DNA of 40,698 bases from an uncultured Acetobacteraceae bacterium (lineage in GTDB: Bacteria > Pseudomonadota > Alphaproteobacteria > Acetobacterales > Acetobacteraceae). Within the stretch, counting starts at the first letter, position 1. Each line of letters begins with the position of its first letter. The stretch spans positions 1-40,698 of the forward strand of contig CAIYDT010000030.1 of the NCBI GenBank assembly GCA_903924985.1. Reading direction: 5' to 3'. Below the pieces are notes generated by a model that was not told the origin of the DNA, did not search any database, and was given only the letters and a program-made list of their open reading frames with translations. Of the stretch, positions 30,603 to 38,667 are shown piece after piece. The position numbers and the translations under genes are program-made.

Positions 30603-32393
30603 TCAGGACGACGCGGCCGCTTCATACGCCGTCGCGTCGTCCGCCAGCAACAGGCGGTCTCGCAGGAGGGTTTCTGTCACCCCTTTTACGGCGGCGGCGT
30701 AGGACCTTGGGGCGCCGTATAGTTCGGTTAGGCGCGCTTCAGGGAACGCCAGGAAGGTGCCGTCGCGGTCGGCCAACTCGCCGGCGGGGTGCGGCTCCTT
30801 ATAGAGGTTCCAGCCAGTGAAAATGCCGCGTGGCACGGCGATATCGGGCAGCTTGATCCCCGCCAGCTCGTTCCCATCCGGCCCGACCTGAGGCACCAGC
30901 GCGCCGTACGACCGGGACGCGGGCTTGGGATCGGTCCAGTCGGGCAGGGGGGAAACATCGTTGGCGGCGCGCGGCGGGGTTAGGCCCGGGATTTTCGGGA
31001 AGGCGACCTTGGAGGCTGGCACCAGCGTGCCGTCGGCGATGGTGGGGACTCGGCTGGGCGGGGGGGCGCGGCCTGTGGTCACCCACTCATCCAACGCCAC
31101 CAGCAGGGCGCGAACCGCCGGCATGGGGTCGTGCCAGTTGCGGGGGTTCACGCAGGGGCCGTTGTCGCGCGGCATCCCCGCTTTGCCGCCGTGCTGGGTG
31201 CCGGGGATCAGGTAGGCTCGGACGTTCGCCGGCAGCGGGAGGTCGCGGGTGCCGAGCGGATCGGTGTGCAGCAGGGGTGCGCCCTTCTGCCAGTATTCGG
31301 TGGAGGTGTTGGTCTCGATCAGCTTGGGATCCGTGTCGTTGCCCCTTAGCAGCGCGCCTGAGGCACCGGCGATGGGGTCGTCCATCGGGATGGCGGAGAA
31401 GGGGAACGCGACCTCCGGGAAGTCATGGTCCTCATGCCAGGTGCGGGTGCGGAAGGGCTGGGCGAAGGGCGTGTTGTGAAAAACGCGCCCGATGCCGGCG
31501 ACGTGCGACAGGACGCCGTCGAAGACGCGCGCGCCATTTTCATCGGCGTTGAAGCCCTGGGCAATGTGGTCGCGCAGATAGCGTCCGGCCTGGGAGATGC
31601 CGAACGCCAGGGTGTGGGTGATGCGGCGGCCGGTCAGGTTTTCTTCGGTCTGGCGAAGGTGGCTGACGATGTCGCGCGTGGCGGCGAAGCCGATGCCATT
31701 CACGCGGGGATTGGTGGCGTCGTATTTGACTTCGTAGATCGAGCCGATGGTGGGCTTGGTCCCGTCGGGCAGCAGGCGGATGGTCCGGTTGTCAGCGAAT
31801 GCGAAGGCGACGGGGGTTTTCTCCCCAGTTTGGGAACGGCGGACGGTGACGGTCGCGTCGGTGCGGGCGGCGTCGTGCGAGAGTTTGAAGACCTCGTGGA
31901 TACCGAGGCGGGTGCCGGAGACGAATTCCTCCCGGATGCGCCTGGTCAGGTTGGGGACGGTGGGGACGTCCAATCCGAGGCCCGTGGCTTTCGGCGCGCC
32001 GGGGTCCCACCCGGTCCACAGGAGCGAAAAACCGAGGCGCAGGGGCAGGGCGTTGCCGAGTTCTTTGGCGTCGGTCCACCGATTGCCCACGATGCCGGCG
32101 CAGAGGTTGTGCACCATCATGATGCGGCCGCGGTTGTTGACCTCATACAGCAGGCGGCCGTTGCCGAGGGCGGGGTCGGCGGGAGTCAACAGGACGAAGG
32201 CGGATTTGTATTCGACCAGGCCGGCGGCGTTGCGGGGGGCTTGGGCCAGGAGGGCGATGCCTCGGTTGGCAGGGTGTGTGGGGTCCAGCCTGCCGGTGGC
32301 AGTGCCCTCGATCCGGTCGTAGGCGCCGCTGGCACCGAAGGGAGCGCCACCCACCAGCGGAGAGCGGGCTTCGATTTCAATGCCGACGATCAT
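30603..32393 (-). CDS. Alpha/beta hydrolase domain-containing protein
   Basis: A 596-residue predicted hydrolase of the large 'alpha/beta hydrolase domain' family (Abhydrolase_10 type). It starts IVGIEIEARSPLVGGAPFG, and an early conserved LLYEVNNRGRIMMVHNL follows. The nucleophile elbow is GISQAG with Ser267 (LAFGISQAGRYLRD). YLIPGTQHGGKAGMP contains the likely catalytic His. The C-terminal third (PRGIFTGWNLYKEP, TFLAFPEARLTELYG) is characteristic. No signal peptide is seen, whereas some relatives are exported. The substrate is unknown, probably an ester or lactone. Confidence 0.82.
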   Translation of the reverse strand: MIVGIEIEARSPLVGGAPFGASGAYDRIEGTATGRLDPTHPANRGIALLAQAPRNAAGLVEYKSAFVLLTPADPALGNGRLLYEVNNRGRIMMVHNLCAGIVGNRWTDAKELGNALPLRLGFSLLWTGWDPGAPKATGLGLDVPTVPNLTRRIREEFVSGTRLGIHEVFKLSHDAARTDATVTVRRSQTGEKTPVAFAFADNRTIRLLPDGTKPTIGSIYEVKYDATNPRVNGIGFAATRDIVSHLRQTEENLTGRRITHTLAFGISQAGRYLRDHIAQGFNADENGARVFDGVLSHVAGIGRVFHNTPFAQPFRTRTWHEDHDFPEVAFPFSAIPMDDPIAGASGALLRGNDTDPKLIETNTSTEYWQKGAPLLHTDPLGTRDLPLPANVRAYLIPGTQHGGKAGMPRDNGPCVNPRNWHDPMPAVRALLVALDEWVTTGRAPPPSRVPTIADGTLVPASKVAFPKIPGLTPPRAANDVSPLPDWTDPKPASRSYGALVPQVGPDGNELAGIKLPDIAVPRGIFTGWNLYKEPHPAGELADRDGTFLAFPEARLTELYGAPRSYAAAVKGVTETLLRDRLLLADDATAYEAAASS

Positions 32394-32431
32394 GGGGTTT
32401 CCTTCGGTACCTCTGGGGTGCGCGTAACGGC

Positions 32432-34351
32432 TTAATGTTCATTGATAAGGAGTTTCGCGAAGTCGGGTTGCAGCCTCAGGGACGTGGTTGCCGTGATATG
32501 ATTGTTGTCTGCGCGATACACAATGAAACCGTCCTTAATCGCGGGGCATTTTTTGCTATCGCAAAAGCGGTCGGAAAGATCCAATAGTTCGACACCAGGA
32601 ATATTACGGGCAACATCGACATCCGGCGCTTCGGGGGGGACCGCCTGGGAACGCGGGGTAGCACAACCATCCGGAGCGCTTGTCTCCAGGCATTCGGTGC
32701 CGAATTGCTTCGCGTTGACGGGGGTATCGCGTACGACGCCGACGCGTGGGCTTATGCTGAGGAGCCTTATCAAAGTATCCTTGAAACCAGCCTTCCAGAT
32801 CTCCAGAGATTTCGATTTCTCAATTCTTTTTCCCGACTGAGGATCGTGGAGCGAGACCGCGCCAGCGTTCGCGGACGAGACAACAATCAAATCCGGCTTG
32901 TATGCGGCCAATGCCCTGAATGCCTCGGTATGGAATTGCTTACAGGCCGTATCGCCGTTGAAAAAATCGATCGGCGTACAGCCGCCGCGTACCCATACGC
33001 GAAGCTCCCAACCGGCGGACGCCGCCGCGGCATCCAGCCCGTCGAAAATCTGTTCGGCGTGGCTATCCCCAAAGAGAGCAATTTTTTTGGGGCCGCCGGG
33101 CTTGCCGAACGCGCAGACACCGGTTTCGGCGTCCCGCATCGTTGTGCACGTTGCTCGAATCAGGCGCGCACCGTCGTTTTTCGCCTCGATAAGACGTTTC
33201 AGAATCTCGCCTCTCGCCGACGAATAGGCGGGATCGAAATGCGGCAGAGCAACAACGAACCCCGCCCCCAGGCAACACGACGAAATCGCCAATCCCATCA
33301 GTTTCCGGGAAGAAAGCCGGATCGGGGCGGCGACGCGCAGCGGTTGCTCGACCCAGGCGAATGCCAAGCCCGAGATCAGGAACACAAGCACGATCGCGAG
33401 CCCTCGGCCGATCGCGGGTGCGACGAACACCAACACAGGCCAGTGCCACAAATAAATGCTGTAAGACCTGCGACCGATCCACTGCATGACGGCATTATCG
33501 AGTAGCGCATTCGCGGCGTAGGCCTGGGAACGCGCGCCGCCATACAGTGCCGCCGCGGTCGCCAATGCCGGAATGAGCGAGGCTACGCGCGGGTTCGACG
33601 GAAGCTCGTCGAGCAGACCGATGCTGAGCAGCAATCCAATCAGGCCGGCCCAGCCGATTGCAGCGGAACGTGTCGAAAGGCCGCGGTTAACGGGTTGCCC
33701 GACCGCGAGCAGCGCGCCGATCGCGAGCTGCCAAACACGCGATTCTGTATCGAAAAAGGCTCTCGATGGCGCGACTTGCGCCCAATATAGCATAACGCAG
33801 AAGGATGCCGCGGCGAGCAGACCTAAAAAAAGCAGCGTGACCGCTCTGTTAAATTGCCCGAACAGCCACAAGCCGAGCATGAGGACGATCGGCCAAAAGG
33901 CGTAGAATTGCTCCTCGACGCTGAGCGACCAGAAATGCAGCGCCGGGCTCGATTGCACGCCTTGGTCGAAATAATCCAATGCTCTTGTGGAAAATCGAAA
34001 ATTGGCGAAATAAAGCAACGCGGCCGCGACATCGTGCGCGCCGGCCTCTCGTGTCAGGACGGGGGACATTGTCATAATGCCCGCGATCGTGACAAGGAGC
34101 GTTAGGATAGCATTCGGTAACAATCTGGCAGCGCGGCGGCCCCAAAATCTCAGCAGATCGACGGTATTGTTGTTTTCCATCTCCCGTACGAGAACGCCGG
34201 TGATCAGAAATCCGGAGATAACGAAAAAAGCGTCGACTCCGACATAGCCGGATGAAAAACCAGGTAATTCGGCGTGGTAAAGAAGGACTGCGAGAATCGA
34301 GATCGCTCGCAGACCCTCAATGTCGGGACGGAAGGCCTTTGTCGATTGCAT
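32432..34351 (-). CDS. OafA/YrhL-like membrane acyltransferase with SGNH domain
   Basis: A 639-residue inner-membrane protein that O-acylates surface glycans. The N-terminal acyltransferase-3 domain (about 1-360, ten or so membrane segments) starts FRPDIEGLRAISILAVLLYH with the catalytic His26, then GYVGVDAFFVISGFLITG and HFWSLSVEEQFYAFWPI. The periplasmic SGNH domain has the nucleophile motif FGDSHAEQ (Ser430) and a C-terminal DNNH for Asp/His. The ATG at 34351 was preferred to an overlapping GTG at 34369. It is the last gene after the CoA-transferase pair with a seven-base gap. Its DNA is visibly more AT-rich than its neighbours (runs such as TTTTTTT near 33080), as is common for transferred surface-polysaccharide genes. 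Confidence 0.88.
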   Translation of the reverse strand: MQSTKAFRPDIEGLRAISILAVLLYHAELPGFSSGYVGVDAFFVISGFLITGVLVREMENNNTVDLLRFWGRRAARLLPNAILTLLVTIAGIMTMSPVLTREAGAHDVAAALLYFANFRFSTRALDYFDQGVQSSPALHFWSLSVEEQFYAFWPIVLMLGLWLFGQFNRAVTLLFLGLLAAASFCVMLYWAQVAPSRAFFDTESRVWQLAIGALLAVGQPVNRGLSTRSAAIGWAGLIGLLLSIGLLDELPSNPRVASLIPALATAAALYGGARSQAYAANALLDNAVMQWIGRRSYSIYLWHWPVLVFVAPAIGRGLAIVLVFLISGLAFAWVEQPLRVAAPIRLSSRKLMGLAISSCCLGAGFVVALPHFDPAYSSARGEILKRLIEAKNDGARLIRATCTTMRDAETGVCAFGKPGGPKKIALFGDSHAEQIFDGLDAAAASAGWELRVWVRGGCTPIDFFNGDTACKQFHTEAFRALAAYKPDLIVVSSANAGAVSLHDPQSGKRIEKSKSLEIWKAGFKDTLIRLLSISPRVGVVRDTPVNAKQFGTECLETSAPDGCATPRSQAVPPEAPDVDVARNIPGVELLDLSDRFCDSKKCPAIKDGFIVYRADNNHITATTSLRLQPDFAKLLINEH

Positions 34352-34358
34352 ACGGCGT

Positions 34359-35006
34359 CTACTCCGCACGGCGCAAAAGCGCCTCCGTCCGATCCTGCAA
34401 CGCCTCGAACGTCAGCCCCGGCACCATGTCCCGCACCACGAACCCTGCCGGTGTCACGTCCAGCACCGCCAGATCGGTGTAAACCCGCCGCACCACGCCC
34501 TTCGCCGTCAGCGGATACGAGCACACCCGCCGGATGCGGGACCCGCCGCCGCCCTTGGTGTTGTGCTCCATCGCCACCCACAAACGTTGGGCGCCCACGG
34601 CCAGATCCATCGCCCCGCCCACCTGCTTCACCGGCTCATCCGCCGCCCGCGCCCAATTCGCGATGTCGCCATTTTCGGAAACCTCGAAGGCGCCGAGCAC
34701 GCACAGGTCCAAATGCCCGCCGCGGGCGATGGCGAAGCTGTCGGCATGGTGCACGTAGGCGCCGCCGGTGCGGATGGTGACGTGCTGCACGCCGGCGTTC
34801 ACCAGATAGGGGTTCTCCGACCCGGGTGCCGGCGCAGGGCCGATGCCGATGACGCCGTTCTCGGCATGGAAGATGACCTCCCGGTCCTCCGGCACATGGT
34901 CGGAAACGGCCGTGGGAATGCCGATGCCGAGGTTGACGAACCAGCCCTCGGGGATGTCCTGGGCGATGCGGGCGGCGATGCCGTTGCGGTCGAGCGGTTT
35001 GAACAC
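34359..35006 (-). CDS. CoA-transferase subunit B
   Basis: A 215-residue beta subunit of a family I CoA-transferase (3-oxoacid or 3-oxoadipate type). GWFVNLGIGIPTAVSDHVP is the CoA-binding start. The catalytic Glu49 lies in FHAENGVIGIGPAP. AGVQHVTIRTGGAYVHH, MDLAVGAQRLWVAMEH and the ending YTDLAVLDVTPAGFVVRD are typical. It moves CoA between a dicarboxylic or acetyl donor and a keto acid. The GTG start at 35006 has a perfect AAGGAGGT site four bases upstream. It follows subunit A by 11 bases. Confidence 0.89.
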   Translation of the reverse strand: MFKPLDRNGIAARIAQDIPEGWFVNLGIGIPTAVSDHVPEDREVIFHAENGVIGIGPAPAPGSENPYLVNAGVQHVTIRTGGAYVHHADSFAIARGGHLDLCVLGAFEVSENGDIANWARAADEPVKQVGGAMDLAVGAQRLWVAMEHNTKGGGGSRIRRVCSYPLTAKGVVRRVYTDLAVLDVTPAGFVVRDMVPGLTFEALQDRTEALLRRAE

Positions 35007-35017
35007 CGAAACCTCCT

Positions 35018-35674
35018 TCAAACCGGCACGTGCAGCACGCGCTGCACGAACACCCCGGCGGTGTGGACATTGGCCGGCGGGATGGCGCCGAGCGGCACCA
35101 CATGCGCGGTTTGCACGATCGCCAGCTTCGCCGCCATTGCCATGATCGGGTTGAAATTGCGGGCGGAGTCGCGGTGCGTCAGGTTGCCCCAGCGGTCCGC
35201 CTCCCAAGCGTCGATCAGCGCAACGTCGCCATTGATAGGAAATTCCAGTAGGCAGAGCCGGCCGTTGATGACGCGGGTTTCTCGCCCCTCGGCCAGCAGG
35301 GTGTCGGCGGCGGTGGGGGTGTAGAAGCCCTGCACGCCAGCCCCTCCGGCGCGAATGCGTTCGGCGAGGGTGCCCTGCGGCACGATCTCCAGTTCCAGCT
35401 TGCCGGCGCTGAACAGGCGGGCGGCGACGCTGGCGGGGCGGACGAAGCTGCAAATCAGTTTCCGCACGCGCTCGGTGGCCAGCAGATCGGCGATGGGCCC
35501 GTCGTCCCGGCCGCCGGCGTTGCAAACCAGGGTCAAATCGCGGGCGCCCTGCTCGATCAGGCCCGCGACAAGGTGCTCGGGCGTCCCAGCGCCAAACCCC
35601 GCCAGCAGCACGGTCGAACCATCCGCGACACCCGCCACGGCTTCGGCCGTGGTTGCAACAAACTTATCGATCAC
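35018..35674 (-). CDS. CoA-transferase subunit A
   Basis: A 218-residue alpha subunit of the same CoA-transferase. VLLAGFGAGTPEHL contains the family glycine loop, followed by LTLVCNAGG, GKLELEIVPQGTLAERIRAG and the ending EADRWGNLTHRDSARNFNP. The GTG start at 35674 overlaps the stop codon of the SDR gene (GTGA), which makes the trio SDR-subunit A-subunit B one operon. The order suggests that the SDR makes or uses a keto acid activated by the transferase. The C-terminus (VPLGAIPPANVHTAGVFVQR) matches 3-oxoacid CoA-transferases. Confidence 0.89.
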   Translation of the reverse strand: MIDKFVATTAEAVAGVADGSTVLLAGFGAGTPEHLVAGLIEQGARDLTLVCNAGGRDDGPIADLLATERVRKLICSFVRPASVAARLFSAGKLELEIVPQGTLAERIRAGGAGVQGFYTPTAADTLLAEGRETRVINGRLCLLEFPINGDVALIDAWEADRWGNLTHRDSARNFNPIMAMAAKLAIVQTAHVVPLGAIPPANVHTAGVFVQRVLHVPV

Positions 35675-36420
35675 AGCATCACCGTCCCGCCATCCACCGC
35701 GATTGTTTGCCCCGTCACGAACTGGCTGCCGTCGCCGATCAGCCACGCCACCGTGCCCGAGAGGTCCGCGGGCACCAGAGTCCGCTGGATCGACTGCCCG
35801 GCCCGGATCACGTCCAGCCCCTTGTCATACTTGTCCCCCAGAAACTCATGCGTCCCCTCGGTCTCCACCGCGCTCGGCGCCAAAGCATTCACCCGGATGT
35901 TGTCGCGCCCCAGCTCCCGCGCCAACCCGCGCGTCAGCCCGATCACGGCGGCTTTCGACGTCGTGTAGTGCAGCGCATAGGGCATGCCATAAGTCGCGGC
36001 CAAGGAGGCCACGTTCACGATGGAGCCGCCGCCACCTTGCCGCATCGCCGGCACCACCGCCTTGCAGCAGTTCCAGATGCCTTTGACGTTGACGGCCATC
36101 GCGGCGTCCCAGTCATTTTCAGGAATCTGGTTGAACCGCCCGCCGCGCAACGATCCATACAGAGCGGCGTTGTTCACGATCGCGTCCACCCGGCCGAACG
36201 CGGCCATCGCGGCGGCGACCATCGCCTCGCACGACGCCATGTCGGTCACGTCCAGCCGCACCCCAATCGCGCCGGTGCCGGCCGCCGCCGCGGCATCCGT
36301 GCAGTCGGAGACATCGCCCGCCACGACATGCGCACCCTGAGCGCCCAGCGCCCGCGCGTACTCGAAGCCAAGACCGCGTGCGGCGCCCGTGATCAATACG
36401 ATTTTTCCGGATACGCTCAT
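35671..36420 (-). CDS. SDR-family dehydrogenase in CoA-transferase operon
   Basis: A 249-residue classical short-chain dehydrogenase. The cofactor motif is TGAARGLG; Asp in VVAGDVSD suggests NAD preference; then IVNNAALYG, the catalytic Ser in VNVASLAATYG and YTTSKAAVIG with the Tyr/Lys pair. NALAPSAVETEGTHEF and the ending FVTGQTIAVDGG complete the fold. The ATG at 36420 follows GGGGAG. It is the first gene of the operon with the CoA-transferase and is preceded by two REP-like palindromes. The substrate is probably a hydroxy acid or hydroxyacyl compound (inference from neighbours). Confidence 0.88.
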   Translation of the reverse strand: MSVSGKIVLITGAARGLGFEYARALGAQGAHVVAGDVSDCTDAAAAAGTGAIGVRLDVTDMASCEAMVAAAMAAFGRVDAIVNNAALYGSLRGGRFNQIPENDWDAAMAVNVKGIWNCCKAVVPAMRQGGGGSIVNVASLAATYGMPYALHYTTSKAAVIGLTRGLARELGRDNIRVNALAPSAVETEGTHEFLGDKYDKGLDVIRAGQSIQRTLVPADLSGTVAWLIGDGSQFVTGQTIAVDGGTVML

Positions 36421-36441
36421 GCCCAACTCCCCATTCCGTCA

Positions 36442-36462
36442 TCCTCGGGCCCGACCCGAGGA
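36442..36462. repeat. REP-like palindrome, first
   Basis: TCCTCGGG and CCCGAGGA are perfect eight-base arms around CCCGA. Sequences of the form CATCCTCGGGC..GACCCGAGGA are a common intergenic repeat in alphaproteobacterial genomes. It lies in the 188-base gap between two divergent genes, with a second related palindrome 42 bases on. Confidence 0.6.
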
Positions 36463-36503
36463 CCGTCGTCAGCACCGGTCCCTCATGACTTGTGCCCGCG
36501 GCG

Positions 36504-36526
36504 ATGCTCGGGTCAAGCCCGAGCAT
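36504..36526. repeat. REP-like palindrome, second
   Basis: ATGCTCGGG and CCCGAGCAT are perfect nine-base arms around TCAAG, followed by GACT. It is related to the palindrome at 36442-36462 (shared CTCGGG core, different flank). Together they form a BIME-like pair that could form stem-loops in either transcript. Confidence 0.65.
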
Positions 36527-36608
36527 GACTGTGCGGGAAGCCGGTTGCCGGGTGGCGCAACCCGGCATAGGCTCGATCCCTGACCGAACCGCACCGAAAG
36601 ACCCCTTC

Positions 36609-37664
36609 ATGGCGCCCAATACCAAGCGCGTGTTCTACGTGAACGCCCTCTCCGCCCCGGTCTACATCGATATCCTGGCGAAGCGGCCGGACGTCCAGCT
36701 CGACAAGCTGGTCAATGACAGCCCGGAAGACGAGGCCGAACGCGTGCTGTCACAGGCGCACGCCTACCAGATCGGTTCGTCCCGCCAGGAGCTGGCGATG
36801 AAGTACCAGGGCTACACGCCGCTGCTGCGGCGCTGCCCTAACCTGGTGGTGCTCTCGACCAATGGCGCGGGCTTCGACACCGTGTCTTTGGCGGATGCCA
36901 CCGCCGCCGGCGTCGCGGTTGTCAACCAGGCCGGCGGCAACAAGGAAGGCGTGGCCGAACACGTGATGGCCATGATGCTCGGCCTGTCCAAGAAGCTGAT
37001 GCTGTCGGACCACCAGATGCGCGCCGGCGGCACCTACAACCGCCGCGACTATATGGGCGACGACGTGCAGGGGCGCGCGATCGGCATCATCGGGCTGGGC
37101 AATGTCGGCGGACGAGTCGCGGAACTCTGCCGCGGGCTGTTCCGTATGCGGGTGATGACCTACGACCCATACATCACCGCCGAACAGGCCGCCGCGCAGG
37201 GCGTGGAGAAGATGGATTCTCTCCAGTCCATGCTGAGTCAGGCCGACTATGTGTCGATCAACTGCCCGCACACCGCCGAGACGCGCGGCATGATGGGCGC
37301 GGCGCAGTTCGCTGCCATGCAGCCGCATGCGTATTTCATCACCACCGCCCGCGGCGGCATCCATGACGAAGCGGCGCTCGCCGCCGCCCTAACGGCGAAG
37401 CAGATCGCCGGCGCCGGGCTGGACGTGTGGGAAGATGAGCCGCCGCCGTCGGATCACCCGCTACTGGCGTTCGACAATGTGCTGGTCAGCCCGCATACGG
37501 CGGGGATCACAAGGCAGTCCCGTCACAACATCGCGAAGATCGCGGCGGAGCAGATGCTGGACATCCTGGACGGCAAGAAGCCGCCCCGCCTGCTGAACCC
37601 CGAGGTTTGGCCCGCCTATAGGAATCGGTTCGCACGTATTCTGGGGTTCATGCCGGAATTATAA
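36609..37664 (+). CDS. D-2-hydroxyacid dehydrogenase, NAD-binding
   Basis: A 351-residue D-isomer-specific 2-hydroxyacid dehydrogenase, which interconverts a D-2-hydroxy acid and a 2-keto acid. The NAD-binding motif is IGLGNVGGRV (GLGNVG at 162-167). Catalytic residues are Arg248 (TTARGG), Glu277 (DVWEDEPPP) and His296 (SPHTAGIT). NGAGFDTVSL and NQAGGNKEGVAEHVMAMML form the substrate-side conserved block. The subfamily (glyoxylate reductase, phosphoglycerate dehydrogenase-like) cannot be fixed. The ATG at 36609 begins the conserved region; the ribosome site (GAAAGA) is modest. Confidence 0.88.
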   Translation: MAPNTKRVFYVNALSAPVYIDILAKRPDVQLDKLVNDSPEDEAERVLSQAHAYQIGSSRQELAMKYQGYTPLLRRCPNLVVLSTNGAGFDTVSLADATAAGVAVVNQAGGNKEGVAEHVMAMMLGLSKKLMLSDHQMRAGGTYNRRDYMGDDVQGRAIGIIGLGNVGGRVAELCRGLFRMRVMTYDPYITAEQAAAQGVEKMDSLQSMLSQADYVSINCPHTAETRGMMGAAQFAAMQPHAYFITTARGGIHDEAALAAALTAKQIAGAGLDVWEDEPPPSDHPLLAFDNVLVSPHTAGITRQSRHNIAKIAAEQMLDILDGKKPPRLLNPEVWPAYRNRFARILGFMPEL

Positions 37665-37688
37665 CGGATGAACGATGGCGCCATTGCC

Positions 37689-38153
37689 CTATGACATAGG
37701 ATAGCAGGCGCTGACCTTGAGGGCAGTGAAATTGAACGGCTGCGCCAGGATGGCCAGCGCTCCCTGGTTGAAGTACGAACTCGAGATCGAGACCGTGTAG
37801 AACGTCCGCGGCGGATCGCTGAAGCCCTTGCAGGAGGTCGCGCCGCTTATGACGGTGACATCGCCGGCGGCGATCACGCCATTAAGAATCTGGGCGGACG
37901 CCTGGGTAACCGCATAGGCCTGCACCTGAACGGCGGTGGTGCAACCAGTCGCGGCGATAGCGCCGCAGCGCGCCGCCATTGCCGCGGAAGACTGCAACCC
38001 AACCATGGCCCAAAGCGCCAGCCCGGCACCGAGGACGGCGAGTGTCAGCGTGACCAGTGCGCTGCCGATGATAGCGAATTCAACTGTGGTAACACCTCGC
38101 CGCGCCGCCATCCGGCGAGACCGCGTTCCCCACCCCAGTGGCCAGATCGTCAT
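37689..38153 (-). CDS. TadE-family pilus assembly protein, downstream copy
   Basis: A 154-residue TadE-like protein. After a basic cytoplasmic tail (RSRRMAARRGV) comes the pseudopilin-type segment GVTTVEFAIIGSALVTLTL with the conserved Glu five residues after Gly, then a membrane helix to about residue 50. The periplasmic part has three or more cysteines (ARCGAIAATGCTTA, SCKGF). TadE proteins are minor pseudopilins of the Flp/Tad pilus. It is the last gene of a three-gene set, with an ATGA overlap with the gene before. A CCTATG-A-CATAGG palindrome overlaps its stop codon (37688-37700). Confidence 0.78.
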   Translation of the reverse strand: MTIWPLGWGTRSRRMAARRGVTTVEFAIIGSALVTLTLAVLGAGLALWAMVGLQSSAAMAARCGAIAATGCTTAVQVQAYAVTQASAQILNGVIAAGDVTVISGATSCKGFSDPPRTFYTVSISSSYFNQGALAILAQPFNFTALKVSACYPMS

Positions 38154-38659
38154 TGCAACGGGACGGTGGCGCTGTAAGTGGCCGTCGCACCGACAAAATT
38201 GCTGTAGAGCGGCATGATTGCCGGATAGGCATAGGTGGCCTGTATGACCGCGTAATAGGAGCTTGTCGTCACACCGTCCGGACATGCGACGCCGGAATAG
38301 GTCGCTTTATCGGTGCACAAGGTGCCGGTGCCGCCAGGATTGCTGGCCTGAGCGGTCAACACCAGCGATGGCGATGTGCCGGTAACGCAGTAGCACGCCG
38401 GTCCATGCACATTGAACGTGAGGCCGGACAGGCCCGACGCCGCTGTGACCAGCGACTGAATTTTGGCCGCCGTCACCCCGGTGCCGGTCAGGAAGGCATA
38501 CTGCCCGGCTGCCTGAATGCCGCTGTTCAACCGGGCCCGCGCCAGGTTGAACAGCCCGAAATCCGCCGCACCGCCCAGCAACATGAGCAAGGCTGGGCTC
38601 GTGAGGGCGAACTCAACCGCCGCGACCGCCCGTCTGGTACGCATCAATCGCTTCGGCAT
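38150..38659 (-). CDS. TadE/TadG-family protein, middle copy
   Basis: A 169-residue TadE-like protein. The segment TRRAVAAVEFALTSPALLML carries the Ala-to-Glu pseudopilin motif and leads into a single membrane helix (LLMLLGGAADFGLFNLARA). The periplasmic region has four cysteines (GPACYCVTG, GTLCTDKA, GVACPDG), perhaps two disulphides. Start at 38659 was chosen by position behind the TadG-like stop (eight-base gap); Met6 at 38644 is an alternative. Its stop overlaps the start of the next TadE gene. Confidence 0.75.
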   Translation of the reverse strand: MPKRLMRTRRAVAAVEFALTSPALLMLLGGAADFGLFNLARARLNSGIQAAGQYAFLTGTGVTAAKIQSLVTAASGLSGLTFNVHGPACYCVTGTSPSLVLTAQASNPGGTGTLCTDKATYSGVACPDGVTTSSYYAVIQATYAYPAIMPLYSNFVGATATYSATVPLQ

Positions 38660-38667
38660 CAGCCGTT

